A stretch of 14,832 nt of DNA. Source: DASTHS01 sp035718085 (lineage in GTDB: Bacteria > Actinomycetota > Acidimicrobiia > Acidimicrobiales > Palsa-688). The notes under the pieces are model-generated. The model worked only from the letters and a program-made list of their open reading frames with translations, made no database searches and was not told the origin of the DNA. The stretch spans positions 1-14,832 of the forward strand of contig DASTHS010000230.1 in NCBI GenBank assembly GCA_035718085.1, written 5' to 3'. The position numbers and the translations under genes are program-made. Below are positions 1 through 6,989 of this stretch, piece by piece (the stretch's first letter is position 1; each line of letters opens with the position of its first letter).

Positions 1-2
1 GG

Positions 3-572
3 GCCCGTGACGACCGGGGCATGGCCGTCGGCGACGGCACCTTCGACAATCGGATCTCCGCCCTGTTCGTGCAGCTGCCCGTGCAGGTCGCCGACCCCGT
101 CGACCGGCTGGAGGCGATCGTCGTGCAGACCGACGGCCTCAAGCAGTCCCACCAGGCCCTGGCCGGTGAGCGCATCGTGGAGCTCACCGGGTTCGCTCCC
201 CCGGCGCTGCTGGCGCTGGCCGGCCGCCTCGGCACCCGGGTGGCGCAGCGCACGGTGAACACCCTCACCACCAATGTGCCCGGACCGCAGCTGCCGCTGT
301 ACGCCTGCGGCCGGCGGATGGTGACCGCCCACCCGTACGCACCGCTCGGCGCGCAGATGCGGCTGGCCACGGCCATCTTCAGCTACGACGGCCGGGTGTC
401 GTTCGGGGTGACGGCCGACTGGGACAGCAGCCGCGACCTGGCGGTGCTGACCGACGGCATCCGGGCGGGCATCGACGAGCTGCTGGCGGCAGCGACGGCC
501 CAGCCGACCGACGAGGTCGTGGTCGAGCTGCGGGCCGTGCGGGCGGCGAAGGGCCTGCCCGCCCCCGTCTGA
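3..572 (+). CDS. WS/DGAT acyltransferase, C-terminal part (5' truncated by window edge)
   Basis: This is the C-terminal 189 residues of a wax ester synthase/diacylglycerol acyltransferase-family protein. The family esterifies a fatty acyl-CoA to an alcohol or diacylglycerol to make storage wax ester or triacylglycerol, usually at the inner face of the membrane. The frame is open back to the first complete codon, and a full family member is about 450-480 residues, so the catalytic HHxxxDG half lies outside the window. Visible family signatures are the stretch around DNRISALFVQLPV, which opens the C-terminal domain, and the TTNVPGPQ motif near positions 264-288, followed by the usual F(S)YDG and F(G)VTAD strands. 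An ATG at 21 lies inside this domain and is not a credible start. The gene converges on the next one, 24 bp away. Family assignment is firm; the exact acceptor is unknown. Confidence 0.85.
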   Translation, partial: ARDDRGMAVGDGTFDNRISALFVQLPVQVADPVDRLEAIVVQTDGLKQSHQALAGERIVELTGFAPPALLALAGRLGTRVAQRTVNTLTTNVPGPQLPLYACGRRMVTAHPYAPLGAQMRLATAIFSYDGRVSFGVTADWDSSRDLAVLTDGIRAGIDELLAAATAQPTDEVVVELRAVRAAKGLPAPV

Positions 573-574
573 CC

Positions 575-588
575 GGCGGCCGGCCGCC
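575..588. terminator. Perfect 14-bp palindrome between convergent stops
   Basis: GGCGGCCGGCCGCC is a perfect palindrome lying 3 bp after the acyltransferase stop and 9 bp from the stop of the converging small gene. As RNA it can fold to a 5-bp all-GC stem with a 4-nt loop on either strand. There is no U tract. A bidirectional factor-independent terminator is an inference from position. At this base composition a chance palindrome is also possible. Confidence 0.3.
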
Positions 589-596
589 CCGCGCTG

Positions 597-779
597 TCAG
601 TCGCGGGGCACGGGCCGCAGGGCGGCGGCCAGCACGGTGACGGCGATGAGCACGCCGACGCCGAAGACGATCCAGCCGGTGCTGCGCGGGTCGCAGTCGA
701 AGCTGGTGCCGATGGCCAGCGCTGCGATCGCCAGGCCGAAGAGGTAGTCGAGGGGCGCCTTCACCACAGCGGGGACCAT
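597..779 (-). CDS. Small two-helix membrane protein, 60 aa
   Basis: I do not recognise this 60-residue protein. It shows two hydrophobic segments, about residues 12-25 (LFGLAIAALAIG) and 36-53 (GWIVFGVGVLIAVTVLAA), joined by a short polar loop with one Cys and followed by a basic tail ending RPVPRD. It is therefore probably a small integral membrane protein. The ATG at 779 has no Shine-Dalgarno but sits 6 nt after a TAGGCT hexamer, which supports both the start and a leaderless transcript. It lies 9 bp downstream of the 79-codon gene on the same strand and could also be read from that gene's mRNA. Coding is supported by G/C-biased third positions and by the absence of a better frame on either strand. 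Confidence 0.6.
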   Translation of the reverse strand: MVPAVVKAPLDYLFGLAIAALAIGTSFDCDPRSTGWIVFGVGVLIAVTVLAAALRPVPRD

Positions 780-785
780 GGCACG

Positions 786-791
786 AGCCTA
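786..791 (-). promoter_or_regulatory. -10 hexamer TAGGCT, leaderless type, embedding a stop codon
   Basis: Read on the minus strand, TAGGCT is followed by 6 nt and then the ATG at 779, the spacing expected if transcription begins at the start codon. The first three bases are also the TAG stop codon of the upstream 79-codon gene (789-791). No -35 element is evident. Confidence 0.5.
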
Positions 792-1028
792 CGCGACGGC
801 GTCGGGGCGACCCCCGAGCTCGGCGGCCATCTCGGCGGCCCCGGCGAGCACCTCGGGATCGGCGGGATCGCCGACGTAGACCGCCACCCGCCCCGGACGC
901 GACGACCGCAGGCCGGCGAGGTCGACGGCACGGCCGTCGGTGACGACCACCACCACCCCGTCACCGGGGGGCACGGCGGCCACCCCGTCGGGCCCGACGA
1001 CGACCCGCCACCCGCCCGCCTGCCGCAC
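789..1028 (-). CDS. Hypothetical protein, 79 aa
   Basis: I do not recognise this 79-residue protein. It starts at GTG 1028. It has no membrane segment or signal peptide. It is rich in Val, Gly and Asp, with short beta-like strands (WRVVVGPDG, GVVVVVTDG, RVAVYVGD) and an Ala-rich C-terminal helix (PEVLAGAAEMAAEL). That suggests a small soluble alpha/beta domain, possibly a truncated or minimal form of something larger. The start lies 26 bp from the divergent oligopeptidase B gene. A CAGGAT hexamer 6 nt before the GTG could be a leaderless -10. Its TAG stop forms part of the putative promoter of the following small membrane protein gene. An overlapping antisense frame exists but has no family match that I can see, so this frame is preferred with moderate confidence. 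Confidence 0.5.
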   Translation of the reverse strand: MRQAGGWRVVVGPDGVAAVPPGDGVVVVVTDGRAVDLAGLRSSRPGRVAVYVGDPADPEVLAGAAEMAAELGGRPDAVA

Positions 1029-1054
1029 GGCCCGATCCTGCCAAGCTGGCCGGC
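1029..1054. promoter_or_regulatory. 26-bp divergent promoter gap
   Basis: The whole space between two divergent GTG starts is 26 bp. On the minus strand CAGGAT (1035-1040) ends 6 nt before GTG 1028. On the plus strand CAAGCT (1042-1047) ends 7 nt before GTG 1055. Both keep the key -10 bases A2 and T6 but lack T1. Neither gene has a Shine-Dalgarno. Two back-to-back leaderless promoters are inferred, more weakly than for the TANNNT examples elsewhere. Confidence 0.35.
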
Positions 1055-3208
1055 GTGCCGCTACCGCCCCCCGTGCCCGCCCGCCGCCCGCACCGCATGG
1101 AGGCGCACGGCGACGTGCGCGTCGACGACTGGTACTGGCTGGGCGATCGTGACGACCCGGCCGTGCTCGCCCACCTCGAGGCGGAGAACGCGTACAGCGC
1201 CGAGGCCCTGGCCCACACCGCGCAGCTCCAGCAGCAGCTCTTCGACGAGATCCGGACCCGGGTGGTCGAGACCGACGTGTCGGCGCCGTCGCGCTCGGGC
1301 GACTGGTGGTACTGGACCCGGACCCTCGAGGACCACGACTACCGCAGCTGGTGGCGGCGGGCCGATCCCGACCGGGTGCTCGACGCGACGAAGGTGCTCG
1401 CCGACGCCACCGCCGCGCTGGGTGACGCCACCGATCCGGCTGCGCTCGCCGGCGCCGGGCAGCTGGTGCTCGACGAGAACGCCTTGGCCGAGGGCCGGGA
1501 CTTCCTCGCCGTCGGCGTGTTCGACGTGTCGCCGGACCACCGGATCGTGGCCTACGCCTTCGACGACGACGGCTCGGAGCGCTACCAGCTGCGCTTCCGC
1601 GACATCGCCAGCGGCCGCGACCTCCCCGACGAGGTCGCCGACGTCTCCTACGGCTCGGCGTGGTCGCGTGACGGCGGCACCTTCTTCTACGTCCGCCAGG
1701 ACGACGCCATGCGCCCGTTCCAGGTGTGGGCCCACGACCTGGGCACCGACCCTGCGGCCGACCGGCTGGTCTACGAGGACCCCGACGAGCGCTTCTTCGT
1801 GTCGGTCGGCCTCACCCGCTCCGAGCGGTTCGTGCTCGTGCACTCGGGCTCGAAGATGACCTCCGAGGTGCTCTGGGTCGACGCCGCCCGCCCGGCCGAC
1901 GCCCCGGTGGCGGTCCTCCCCCGCCGCCAAGGCGTCGAGTACGACGTCGACCACGCCGTGGTGGGTGGCCGCGACACCTGGCTGGTGCGCACCAACGACG
2001 GCGGCGCCACCGAGTTCGCCCTGTGGGCGATGCCGGTCGGCGCCACCGACCTCGCCGACGCCGACGAGGTGCTCGCCCACCGGCCGGGCGTCCGCCTCGA
2101 CAGCGTCGATGCCTTCGCCGACCACGTGGTGGTGGCGGAGCGGTCGCGCGCCCTCGAGCAGCTCCGCGTGCTGCGCGTCGACCACGCCGGGGGGCGTCTC
2201 GTCGACGACGGCCACCTCGTCGCCCAGCCCGACCCGGTCTACAGCCTCTCGGAGGGCGGCAACGCCGACTTCGCCACCCCCACCCTGCGCTTCGGCTACT
2301 CGTCGCTGGTGCGGCCCACCTCGTCGATCGACTACGACATCGCCGCCCGCCGGGCGACGGTGGTGAAGGTGCAGCCGGTGCGGGGCTACGACCCGGCCCG
2401 CTACCGGAGCGAGCGGCTGTGGGCGCCCGCCGCCGACGGCGTGGAGGTGCCGATCTCGCTGGTGGCCCCGGTCGACCACCCCCCCGACGGGTCGGCGCCG
2501 CTGCTGCTCTACGGCTACGGCTCCTACGAGATCACCATCGACCCGGTCTTCTCCGCGCTGCGCCTCAACCTGCTCGAACGGGGCTGGGCGTTCGCCATCG
2601 CCCACGTGCGCGGCGGCGGGGAGATGGGCCGCACCTGGTACGAGCAGGGTCGCCTCGCCGCCAAGCCGACGACCTTCAGTGACTTCATCGCCTGCGCCGA
2701 GCACCTCGTGGGCCTCGGCTGGACCTCACCCGCCGGCCTGGTCGCCCGCGGCGGCAGCGCCGGCGGCCTGCTGATGGGCGCCGTGGCCAACATGCGCCCC
2801 GACCTGTTCCGCGCCGTGGTCGCGGAGGTGCCCTTCGTCGACGTGCTCACGAGCATGAGCGATCCGTCGCTGCCGTTGACGGTCACCGAGTGGGAGGAGT
2901 GGGGCAACCCCGTCGACGATGCCGAGGCCTACCGGGTGATGCGGGCGTACTCGCCCTACGACAACGTGACGGCGCAGGCCTACCCGGCGATGTGGGTGAC
3001 CGCCGGGCTGAACGACCCCCGGGTCGGCTACTGGGAGCCGGCGAAGTGGGTGTGCAAGCTGCGCACGACCCGCACCGACGCCGGTCCCACGCTCCTGCGC
3101 GTGGAGCTCGGCGCCGGCCACCAGGGCCCCTCGGGGCGCCACGGCGCCTGGCGCGACGAGGCCCGCACCCAGGCGTTCATGCTCGACGCCGTGGCCGCCG
3201 GGGGCTAA
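1055..3208 (+). CDS. ptrB: Oligopeptidase B (S9A prolyl oligopeptidase family)
   Basis: This 717-residue cytosolic serine peptidase cleaves short peptides after basic residues in members of this family. The N-terminal part opens with PHRMEAHGDVRVDDWYWL, typical of oligopeptidase B. A beta-propeller follows (about residues 75-410), with the family stretch AEGRDFLAVGVFDVSPD. The C-terminal alpha/beta-hydrolase domain carries GGSAGG with nucleophile Ser568, the oligopeptidase B signature EWEEWGNP (612-619), Asp654 in GLNDPRV and His689 in GAGHQGPSGR. The triad spacing (86 and 35 residues) matches what I recall for the E. coli enzyme. Length is close to the family norm of about 690-720. GTG 1055 is chosen because it precedes the conserved PPVPARRPH start region; no Shine-Dalgarno is seen. 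Its stop overlaps the stop of the convergent FtsH-like gene by 4 bp. Confidence 0.93.
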   Translation: MPLPPPVPARRPHRMEAHGDVRVDDWYWLGDRDDPAVLAHLEAENAYSAEALAHTAQLQQQLFDEIRTRVVETDVSAPSRSGDWWYWTRTLEDHDYRSWWRRADPDRVLDATKVLADATAALGDATDPAALAGAGQLVLDENALAEGRDFLAVGVFDVSPDHRIVAYAFDDDGSERYQLRFRDIASGRDLPDEVADVSYGSAWSRDGGTFFYVRQDDAMRPFQVWAHDLGTDPAADRLVYEDPDERFFVSVGLTRSERFVLVHSGSKMTSEVLWVDAARPADAPVAVLPRRQGVEYDVDHAVVGGRDTWLVRTNDGGATEFALWAMPVGATDLADADEVLAHRPGVRLDSVDAFADHVVVAERSRALEQLRVLRVDHAGGRLVDDGHLVAQPDPVYSLSEGGNADFATPTLRFGYSSLVRPTSSIDYDIAARRATVVKVQPVRGYDPARYRSERLWAPAADGVEVPISLVAPVDHPPDGSAPLLLYGYGSYEITIDPVFSALRLNLLERGWAFAIAHVRGGGEMGRTWYEQGRLAAKPTTFSDFIACAEHLVGLGWTSPAGLVARGGSAGGLLMGAVANMRPDLFRAVVAEVPFVDVLTSMSDPSLPLTVTEWEEWGNPVDDAEAYRVMRAYSPYDNVTAQAYPAMWVTAGLNDPRVGYWEPAKWVCKLRTTRTDAGPTLLRVELGAGHQGPSGRHGAWRDEARTQAFMLDAVAAGG

Positions 3209-5076
3209 GCGCCGGCGACCGGCGGGGCGACCACGGCGGCGTCGGTGAGGTCGACGACCCGGGCGTCACCGGCAGCAGCCGCAGCGGCGAGCACGTCGAC
3301 GATCTCGTCGCCGATGAGCTCCTCCCGTTCGAGGAGGGCGTCACGCAGGCCCTCGACGAGGTGGCGGTAGGCACCCAGCAGGCCGCGCACCTCGTCGCGG
3401 GCCTCGACCAGGATCGCCTCCACGGCGGCGGCCCCGTCGTCGTCGGAGAGGACCTTGGCGGTGAGGTTGGCGCCGCCCGGCGTGCGCACCGCCTCGAGCG
3501 ACCGGAGGCGGCCGGCCATGCCGTAGGCGCCGACCATGCCGGCGGCCAGGTCGGTGGCCATCGACAGGTCGCCGGCGACCCCGGTGCTGGTCTCGCCGAA
3601 GAACAGCTCCTCGGCGATCATGCCCCCGAAGGCGATGCGCAGCAGGTGCTCCACCTCCGAGCGGGTGCGCGTCCAGCGCTCCTCGGCCTCGGAGTGGGCG
3701 AGCAGCCCGAGCGACGCGCTCCGCTTGATGATCGAGAGCACCTCGAGCTTGCGATGGCGGGCGACCAACCAGGCGACGGTGGCGTGGCCAGCCTCGTGGG
3801 TGGCGATCGTGCGCCGCTCGCCCTCGGCGTAGGCGACCGGCTGCGCCAGGCCGAGCTCCTCGGTCATCTTCGCCCGCTGCACGTCGTCCCAGCCGAGGCG
3901 GTCGGCGCCTCGCCGCAGCGCCCACACCAGCGCCTCGTCGAGGAGGTGCTCGAGCATGACCGGGCTGTAGCCGAAGGTCATGGCGGCCAGGGCGTCGCGC
4001 TTGGCCGGGTCGTCGAGGTCGGGGCCGTGGGCCTTGCGGTCGAGGTAGTAGTCGAGGATGGCCCGCCGGCCGGCGCGGCTCGGGACGTCGACGGTCACCG
4101 TCCGGTCGAAGCGGCCGGGGCGCAGCAGGGCGGGGTCGAGGTCCTGCGCCCGGTTGGTGGCCCCCACGAGCAGGATGTTCGCCGGGGTGGGGCGGGGCTT
4201 GCGCAGCCGCCGGCCGGCTGGCAGCCACCGGTTGGCCAGGTCGACCAGGCCACCCGCCACCCGCTGGCCGGCGGTCGGGGCGTCGAACGACTGCAGCTGG
4301 ATGAGCAGCTCGTTGACCACACCGGCGACGCCCTCGCGGCCCTGGCCGCCCATGCCCGAGCGGGAGGCGCCGATGGCGTCGATCTCCTCGATGAAGCCGA
4401 TGGCGCCGCCCTCCCGGCGGGCGTGGGTGCGCAGCGCCTTGAAGTACGAGCGGATCTTGCGGTTGGTCTGCCCGTAGAACATCGACTGGAAGGCCGACGA
4501 CGACACGAACAGGAACGGCACGCCGGCCTCCCCCGCCATGGCCTTGGCGATGTGGGTCTTGCCGGTGCCCGGGGGACCCTCGAAGAGGATGGCCCGCCGC
4601 GGGGTGCCGCCCATGCGGTCCTTGAAGGTCTTGTGGGCGAGGAACAGGTTGAGGGTCTTGACGACCTCCTCGACGACGGGCTCGGCGCCCACCACGTCGG
4701 AGAGGCGCACGTCGATCTCCTCGGGCCGGTAGAGCACGTGGGGCGATCGCCCGGCGCCGAGCATCGGCAGGGCCAGCACCACGACCAGCACACCCATGAG
4801 CACGATCGACGGCAGGTAGGGCCCGGCGCCGGCGGGCAGGCCGAGGTGGGCGAAGGGCAGCCCGTGGGGGCCGGGGCGGCCGGCGGCGGCGTCGACGACA
4901 GCCTCCACTGCGCGCGTGGCGAGGGGCACGGCGACCACGGCGAGGACGGCGGCCAGGCGCGCCAACCGGCGGCGACGGAGGCGCTCGCGCGCCGCGCTCA
5001 CGTCGGCGCTGCGCAGCACGCCGGCAGCGCCGAGGAAGGCGGTGGGCGACAGCGGGGCCACGGGGTCGAGAGCCAT
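3205..5076 (-). CDS. Divergent FtsH-like membrane AAA zinc protease
   Basis: This 623-residue protein has the FtsH architecture. Two membrane segments (about 40-58 and 88-107) flank only some 30 extracytoplasmic residues, far fewer than in E. coli FtsH. The AAA module shows Walker A GPPGTGKT (167-174), a pore loop MFYG (199-202, FVG in classical FtsH), Walker B IGFIEE (226-231) and the second region of homology GATNRAQDLDPALLRPGRFDR (305-325). The peptidase domain has HEAGH (His427, Glu428, His431) and the third zinc-ligand Asp503 in TGVAGD. Two features are odd. The Walker B Asp is replaced by Glu230. Also, about 30 extra residues with a basic patch (RRLRKPR) sit at about 265-299, before the second region of homology. 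It is probably a paralogue of housekeeping FtsH with a specialised role. The ATG at 5076 lacks a Shine-Dalgarno; AAGACT ends 5 nt upstream. Confidence 0.88.
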   Translation of the reverse strand: MALDPVAPLSPTAFLGAAGVLRSADVSAARERLRRRRLARLAAVLAVVAVPLATRAVEAVVDAAAGRPGPHGLPFAHLGLPAGAGPYLPSIVLMGVLVVVLALPMLGAGRSPHVLYRPEEIDVRLSDVVGAEPVVEEVVKTLNLFLAHKTFKDRMGGTPRRAILFEGPPGTGKTHIAKAMAGEAGVPFLFVSSSAFQSMFYGQTNRKIRSYFKALRTHARREGGAIGFIEEIDAIGASRSGMGGQGREGVAGVVNELLIQLQSFDAPTAGQRVAGGLVDLANRWLPAGRRLRKPRPTPANILLVGATNRAQDLDPALLRPGRFDRTVTVDVPSRAGRRAILDYYLDRKAHGPDLDDPAKRDALAAMTFGYSPVMLEHLLDEALVWALRRGADRLGWDDVQRAKMTEELGLAQPVAYAEGERRTIATHEAGHATVAWLVARHRKLEVLSIIKRSASLGLLAHSEAEERWTRTRSEVEHLLRIAFGGMIAEELFFGETSTGVAGDLSMATDLAAGMVGAYGMAGRLRSLEAVRTPGGANLTAKVLSDDDGAAAVEAILVEARDEVRGLLGAYRHLVEGLRDALLEREELIGDEIVDVLAAAAAAGDARVVDLTDAAVVAPPVAGA

Positions 5077-5131
5077 GCGGCAGTCTTGCCCGCCGCCGAC
5101 GGGTGCGCCCCCGCCTCCACACGGCTTTTCC

Positions 5132-5149
5132 GGAAGGGCGGGAAGGGCG
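5132..5149. repeat. Tandem 9-bp repeat GGAAGGGCG x2 upstream of the FtsH-like gene
   Basis: GGAAGGGCG occurs twice head to tail, 56 bp upstream of the FtsH-like start. The first copy overlaps the palindrome TTCCGGAA (5128-5135), which sits in a short T run that is unusual for this sequence. The position would suit an operator for the minus-strand FtsH-like gene, but no known binding motif is recognised. Confidence 0.35.
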
Positions 5150-5156
5150 CCGGCGT

Positions 5157-5174
5157 GGTGGTCGGGTGACCACC
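5157..5174 (-). terminator. Hairpin GGTGGTC-GGGT-GACCACC after the MBL-fold gene
   Basis: A perfect 7-bp inverted repeat with a 4-nt loop lies 32 nt downstream of the stop of the minus-strand metallo-hydrolase gene and upstream of the FtsH-like gene. No U tract follows. It is a plausible end for the MaoC-mutY-hydrolase transcript. A protein-binding operator for the FtsH-like promoter region is the alternative. Confidence 0.4.
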
Positions 5175-5206
5175 CACCGCGTCCCTGCCGGCCGGGCGGG
5201 GGCGGG

Positions 5207-6034
5207 CTAGAGGATGAGGCGCAGCCCCTCGTAGGCGGCGACCACCTCGACCCCGCTGCCGTGCGCCATGGCCCGGGTCTCGGCCAGCAGCCGGTCGATG
5301 GTCGCGTCGTCGTGGGCAGGGTCGTGGTGGAACATCGCCAGGCGGCCGACCCCCGCTTCCTGGGCCACCCGCAGCGCGTAGTCGGTGGTGCAGTGGCCCC
5401 AGTGCGACTTCTCCTCGAACTCGCTCCGGGTGTACTGCGCGTCGTGCACGAGCAGGTCGGCGCCCGCCGCCAGCTCGAGCACCCCGTCGTCGACGGCCTC
5501 GAGATCTACGGGCGCCTGGTGGTCGCTGATGTAGGTCACCGTGGCCCCCTGCCAGGTGACCCGGTAGCCGACGGTCGGACCGACGTGGGGCACCGGGCGC
5601 ACGAGCACCCGGGCGTGGCCGAGCTCGAGCTCGCCGGTGTGCACGGCGTGGAACTCGATCCGGCCGCGGAGGTCGGAGACCCGCACCGGGAAGTACGGCG
5701 GCCGCATGAAGTCGTCGAAGACGGTGCCGAGGTCGCCACCGTCCTGTTCCGGCCCGTAGATGTCGAGCTCGGCGCCGTGGCGGTCGGCCGGTGGGAAGAA
5801 CGGCAGGCCCTGGATGTGATCCCAGTGGATGTGGGTGACCAGCGCCACCCCGCGGAAGCTGCCGTCGGTGGGTTGGGTGGCCCCGAAGCCCCGCAGCCCC
5901 GTGCCGAGGTCGAAGACGATGGGCGGTTCGCCCTCGACGGTCAGGGCCACGCACGCGGTGTTCCCGCCGTAGCGCAACATGGCCTCCGATGAGCACGGGC
6001 AGGAGCCCCTGACGCCGTAGAACTCGACCTGCAC
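5207..6034 (-). CDS. Metallo-beta-lactamase-fold hydrolase
   Basis: This 275-residue protein belongs to the MBL-fold phosphodiesterase/hydrolase group (RNase Z, PhnP and cyclic-nucleotide phosphodiesterase relatives). It starts with the characteristic YGVRGSCPC...GGNT stretch. The metal ligands are in order: HIHWDH (His68, His70, Asp72, His73), His150 in PVPHVG, Asp171 in YISDH and His237 in FHHDP. HDAQYT (197-202) is a further family motif. It is soluble with no signal peptide, and the substrate is unknown; nothing here fixes it as a cyclic-nucleotide enzyme. The GTG start at 6034 is fixed by GGGGGA ending 6 nt upstream (6041-6046). It is the last gene of the minus-strand run MaoC-mutY-hydrolase, 19 bp after mutY, and the short gap implies co-transcription. 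Confidence 0.85.
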   Translation of the reverse strand: MQVEFYGVRGSCPCSSEAMLRYGGNTACVALTVEGEPPIVFDLGTGLRGFGATQPTDGSFRGVALVTHIHWDHIQGLPFFPPADRHGAELDIYGPEQDGGDLGTVFDDFMRPPYFPVRVSDLRGRIEFHAVHTGELELGHARVLVRPVPHVGPTVGYRVTWQGATVTYISDHQAPVDLEAVDDGVLELAAGADLLVHDAQYTRSEFEEKSHWGHCTTDYALRVAQEAGVGRLAMFHHDPAHDDATIDRLLAETRAMAHGSGVEVVAAYEGLRLIL

Positions 6035-6053
6035 GCAGTGTCCCCCAACCTCG

Positions 6054-6986
6054 CTAGGACCGCGGTGGGTGCGCCGCCTGTCGGGGGCGGGATCGTAGTG
6101 GCCCGGCCGGGGTGGCAGCCGGGCGCTCGACCGGCACCGCCGGCCACGTCAGCCCTCCGTCGGGAGCGTGGGCGGCGAGGCCGTCGGCCACCAGGCCGGC
6201 GGCCGCCCGCCGGGCCCGGGCCGGGTCGTCGGGCCACCCGGCGGCGGCAGCCAGCCCGCCGGCCGGCACCGGCCCGTCGCGCAGGGCGGCGACCAGCCGG
6301 CCGCGGCCCTGGCGGTCGGAGCCCTCGAAGCGGCCCTGGCGGGCCAGCGGTGCGGCCGGGTCGGGGCCGTCGCCCCGCCACGCGCAGGTGCCGGCGAGCG
6401 GGCAGGCGCCACAGCGCGGCGCCCGGGCCGTGCAGGTCGTGGCGCCGAGGTCGAGCATCGCCGAGTTGTGGGCCCAGGCCTGCCCCGGCGGCACCAACCG
6501 GTCGGCCAGCGCCTGCGCCTGGGCCGGGCCCAGCCGTCTCCCGGCGACGCGGGCGACGACGCGGGCCACGTTGACGTCGACGACCGCGACGTCGCGCTCG
6601 AAGGCGAAGGCCAGCACGGCCCGCGCCGTGTACGGCCCGATGCCGGGCAGGGCCCGCAGGGCGGCCAGGTCGTCGGGCAGGGCGCCCCCGTGGCGGTCGA
6701 CGAGGGCCACGGCGGCGGCCCGCAGCGCCAGGGCCCGCCGGTTGTAGCCCAGCCCGTGCCACGCGCCGATCACCTCTCCGGGCGCGGCCGCCGCCAGCGC
6801 CGACGGGGTGGGCCACCGCTCGAGCCAGGCCGCCCAGCGGGGCGCCACCCGTGCCACCTGGGTCTGCTGGAGCATCACCTCGCTGACCAGCACCGCCCAC
6901 GGGTCGCGGGTGTGGCGCCAGGGCAGGTCGCGGCGGGCGGCGGCGCCCCACGCGCCGACCGCCGCCGCCACCGCGACTTCCTCCAC
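6054..6986 (-). CDS. mutY: A/G-specific adenine DNA glycosylase MutY
   Basis: MutY removes adenine mispaired with 8-oxoguanine in base excision repair. The 310-residue protein has catalytic Glu36 in SEVMLQQTQV, the helix-hairpin-helix LPGIGPYTA (113-121), catalytic Asp137 in VVDVNV, and a complete 4Fe-4S ligand set Cys185-X6-Cys192-X2-Cys195-X5-Cys201. The C-terminal 100 residues contain FEGSDRQGRGRL and an Ala-rich helical segment of the actinobacterial type. They do not resemble the NUDIX-like 8-oxoG-reading domain of E. coli MutY. GTG 6986 is 3 bp after the MaoC stop and lacks its own Shine-Dalgarno. GTG 6971 has GGAGG 8 nt upstream and is a real alternative start that would remove 5 residues. 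Tight packing with the MaoC gene and the hydrolase implies one operon. Confidence 0.92.
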   Translation of the reverse strand: MEEVAVAAAVGAWGAAARRDLPWRHTRDPWAVLVSEVMLQQTQVARVAPRWAAWLERWPTPSALAAAAPGEVIGAWHGLGYNRRALALRAAAVALVDRHGGALPDDLAALRALPGIGPYTARAVLAFAFERDVAVVDVNVARVVARVAGRRLGPAQAQALADRLVPPGQAWAHNSAMLDLGATTCTARAPRCGACPLAGTCAWRGDGPDPAAPLARQGRFEGSDRQGRGRLVAALRDGPVPAGGLAAAAGWPDDPARARRAAAGLVADGLAAHAPDGGLTWPAVPVERPAATPAGPLRSRPRQAAHPPRS

Positions 6987-6989
6987 CTG

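Noticed and set aside
597..1028. Toxin-antitoxin pair formed by the two small adjacent genes
   Set aside because: Neither protein shows a toxin or antitoxin motif. A two-helix membrane protein beside a small soluble protein is not sufficient evidence.
1061..2704. A 547-codon minus-strand open frame
   Set aside because: It is antisense to oligopeptidase B, with low-complexity Gly/Val/His/Arg composition and no motif.
3205..5076. Calling this simply the housekeeping ftsH
   Set aside because: The Walker B substitution, the insertion before the second region of homology and the short extracytoplasmic loop argue for a divergent paralogue, so no ftsH symbol was given.
2890..5169. A 759-codon plus-strand open frame
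   Set aside because: It is antisense to the FtsH-like gene, whose Walker and HEAGH motifs are unmistakable, and it has no recognisable domain.
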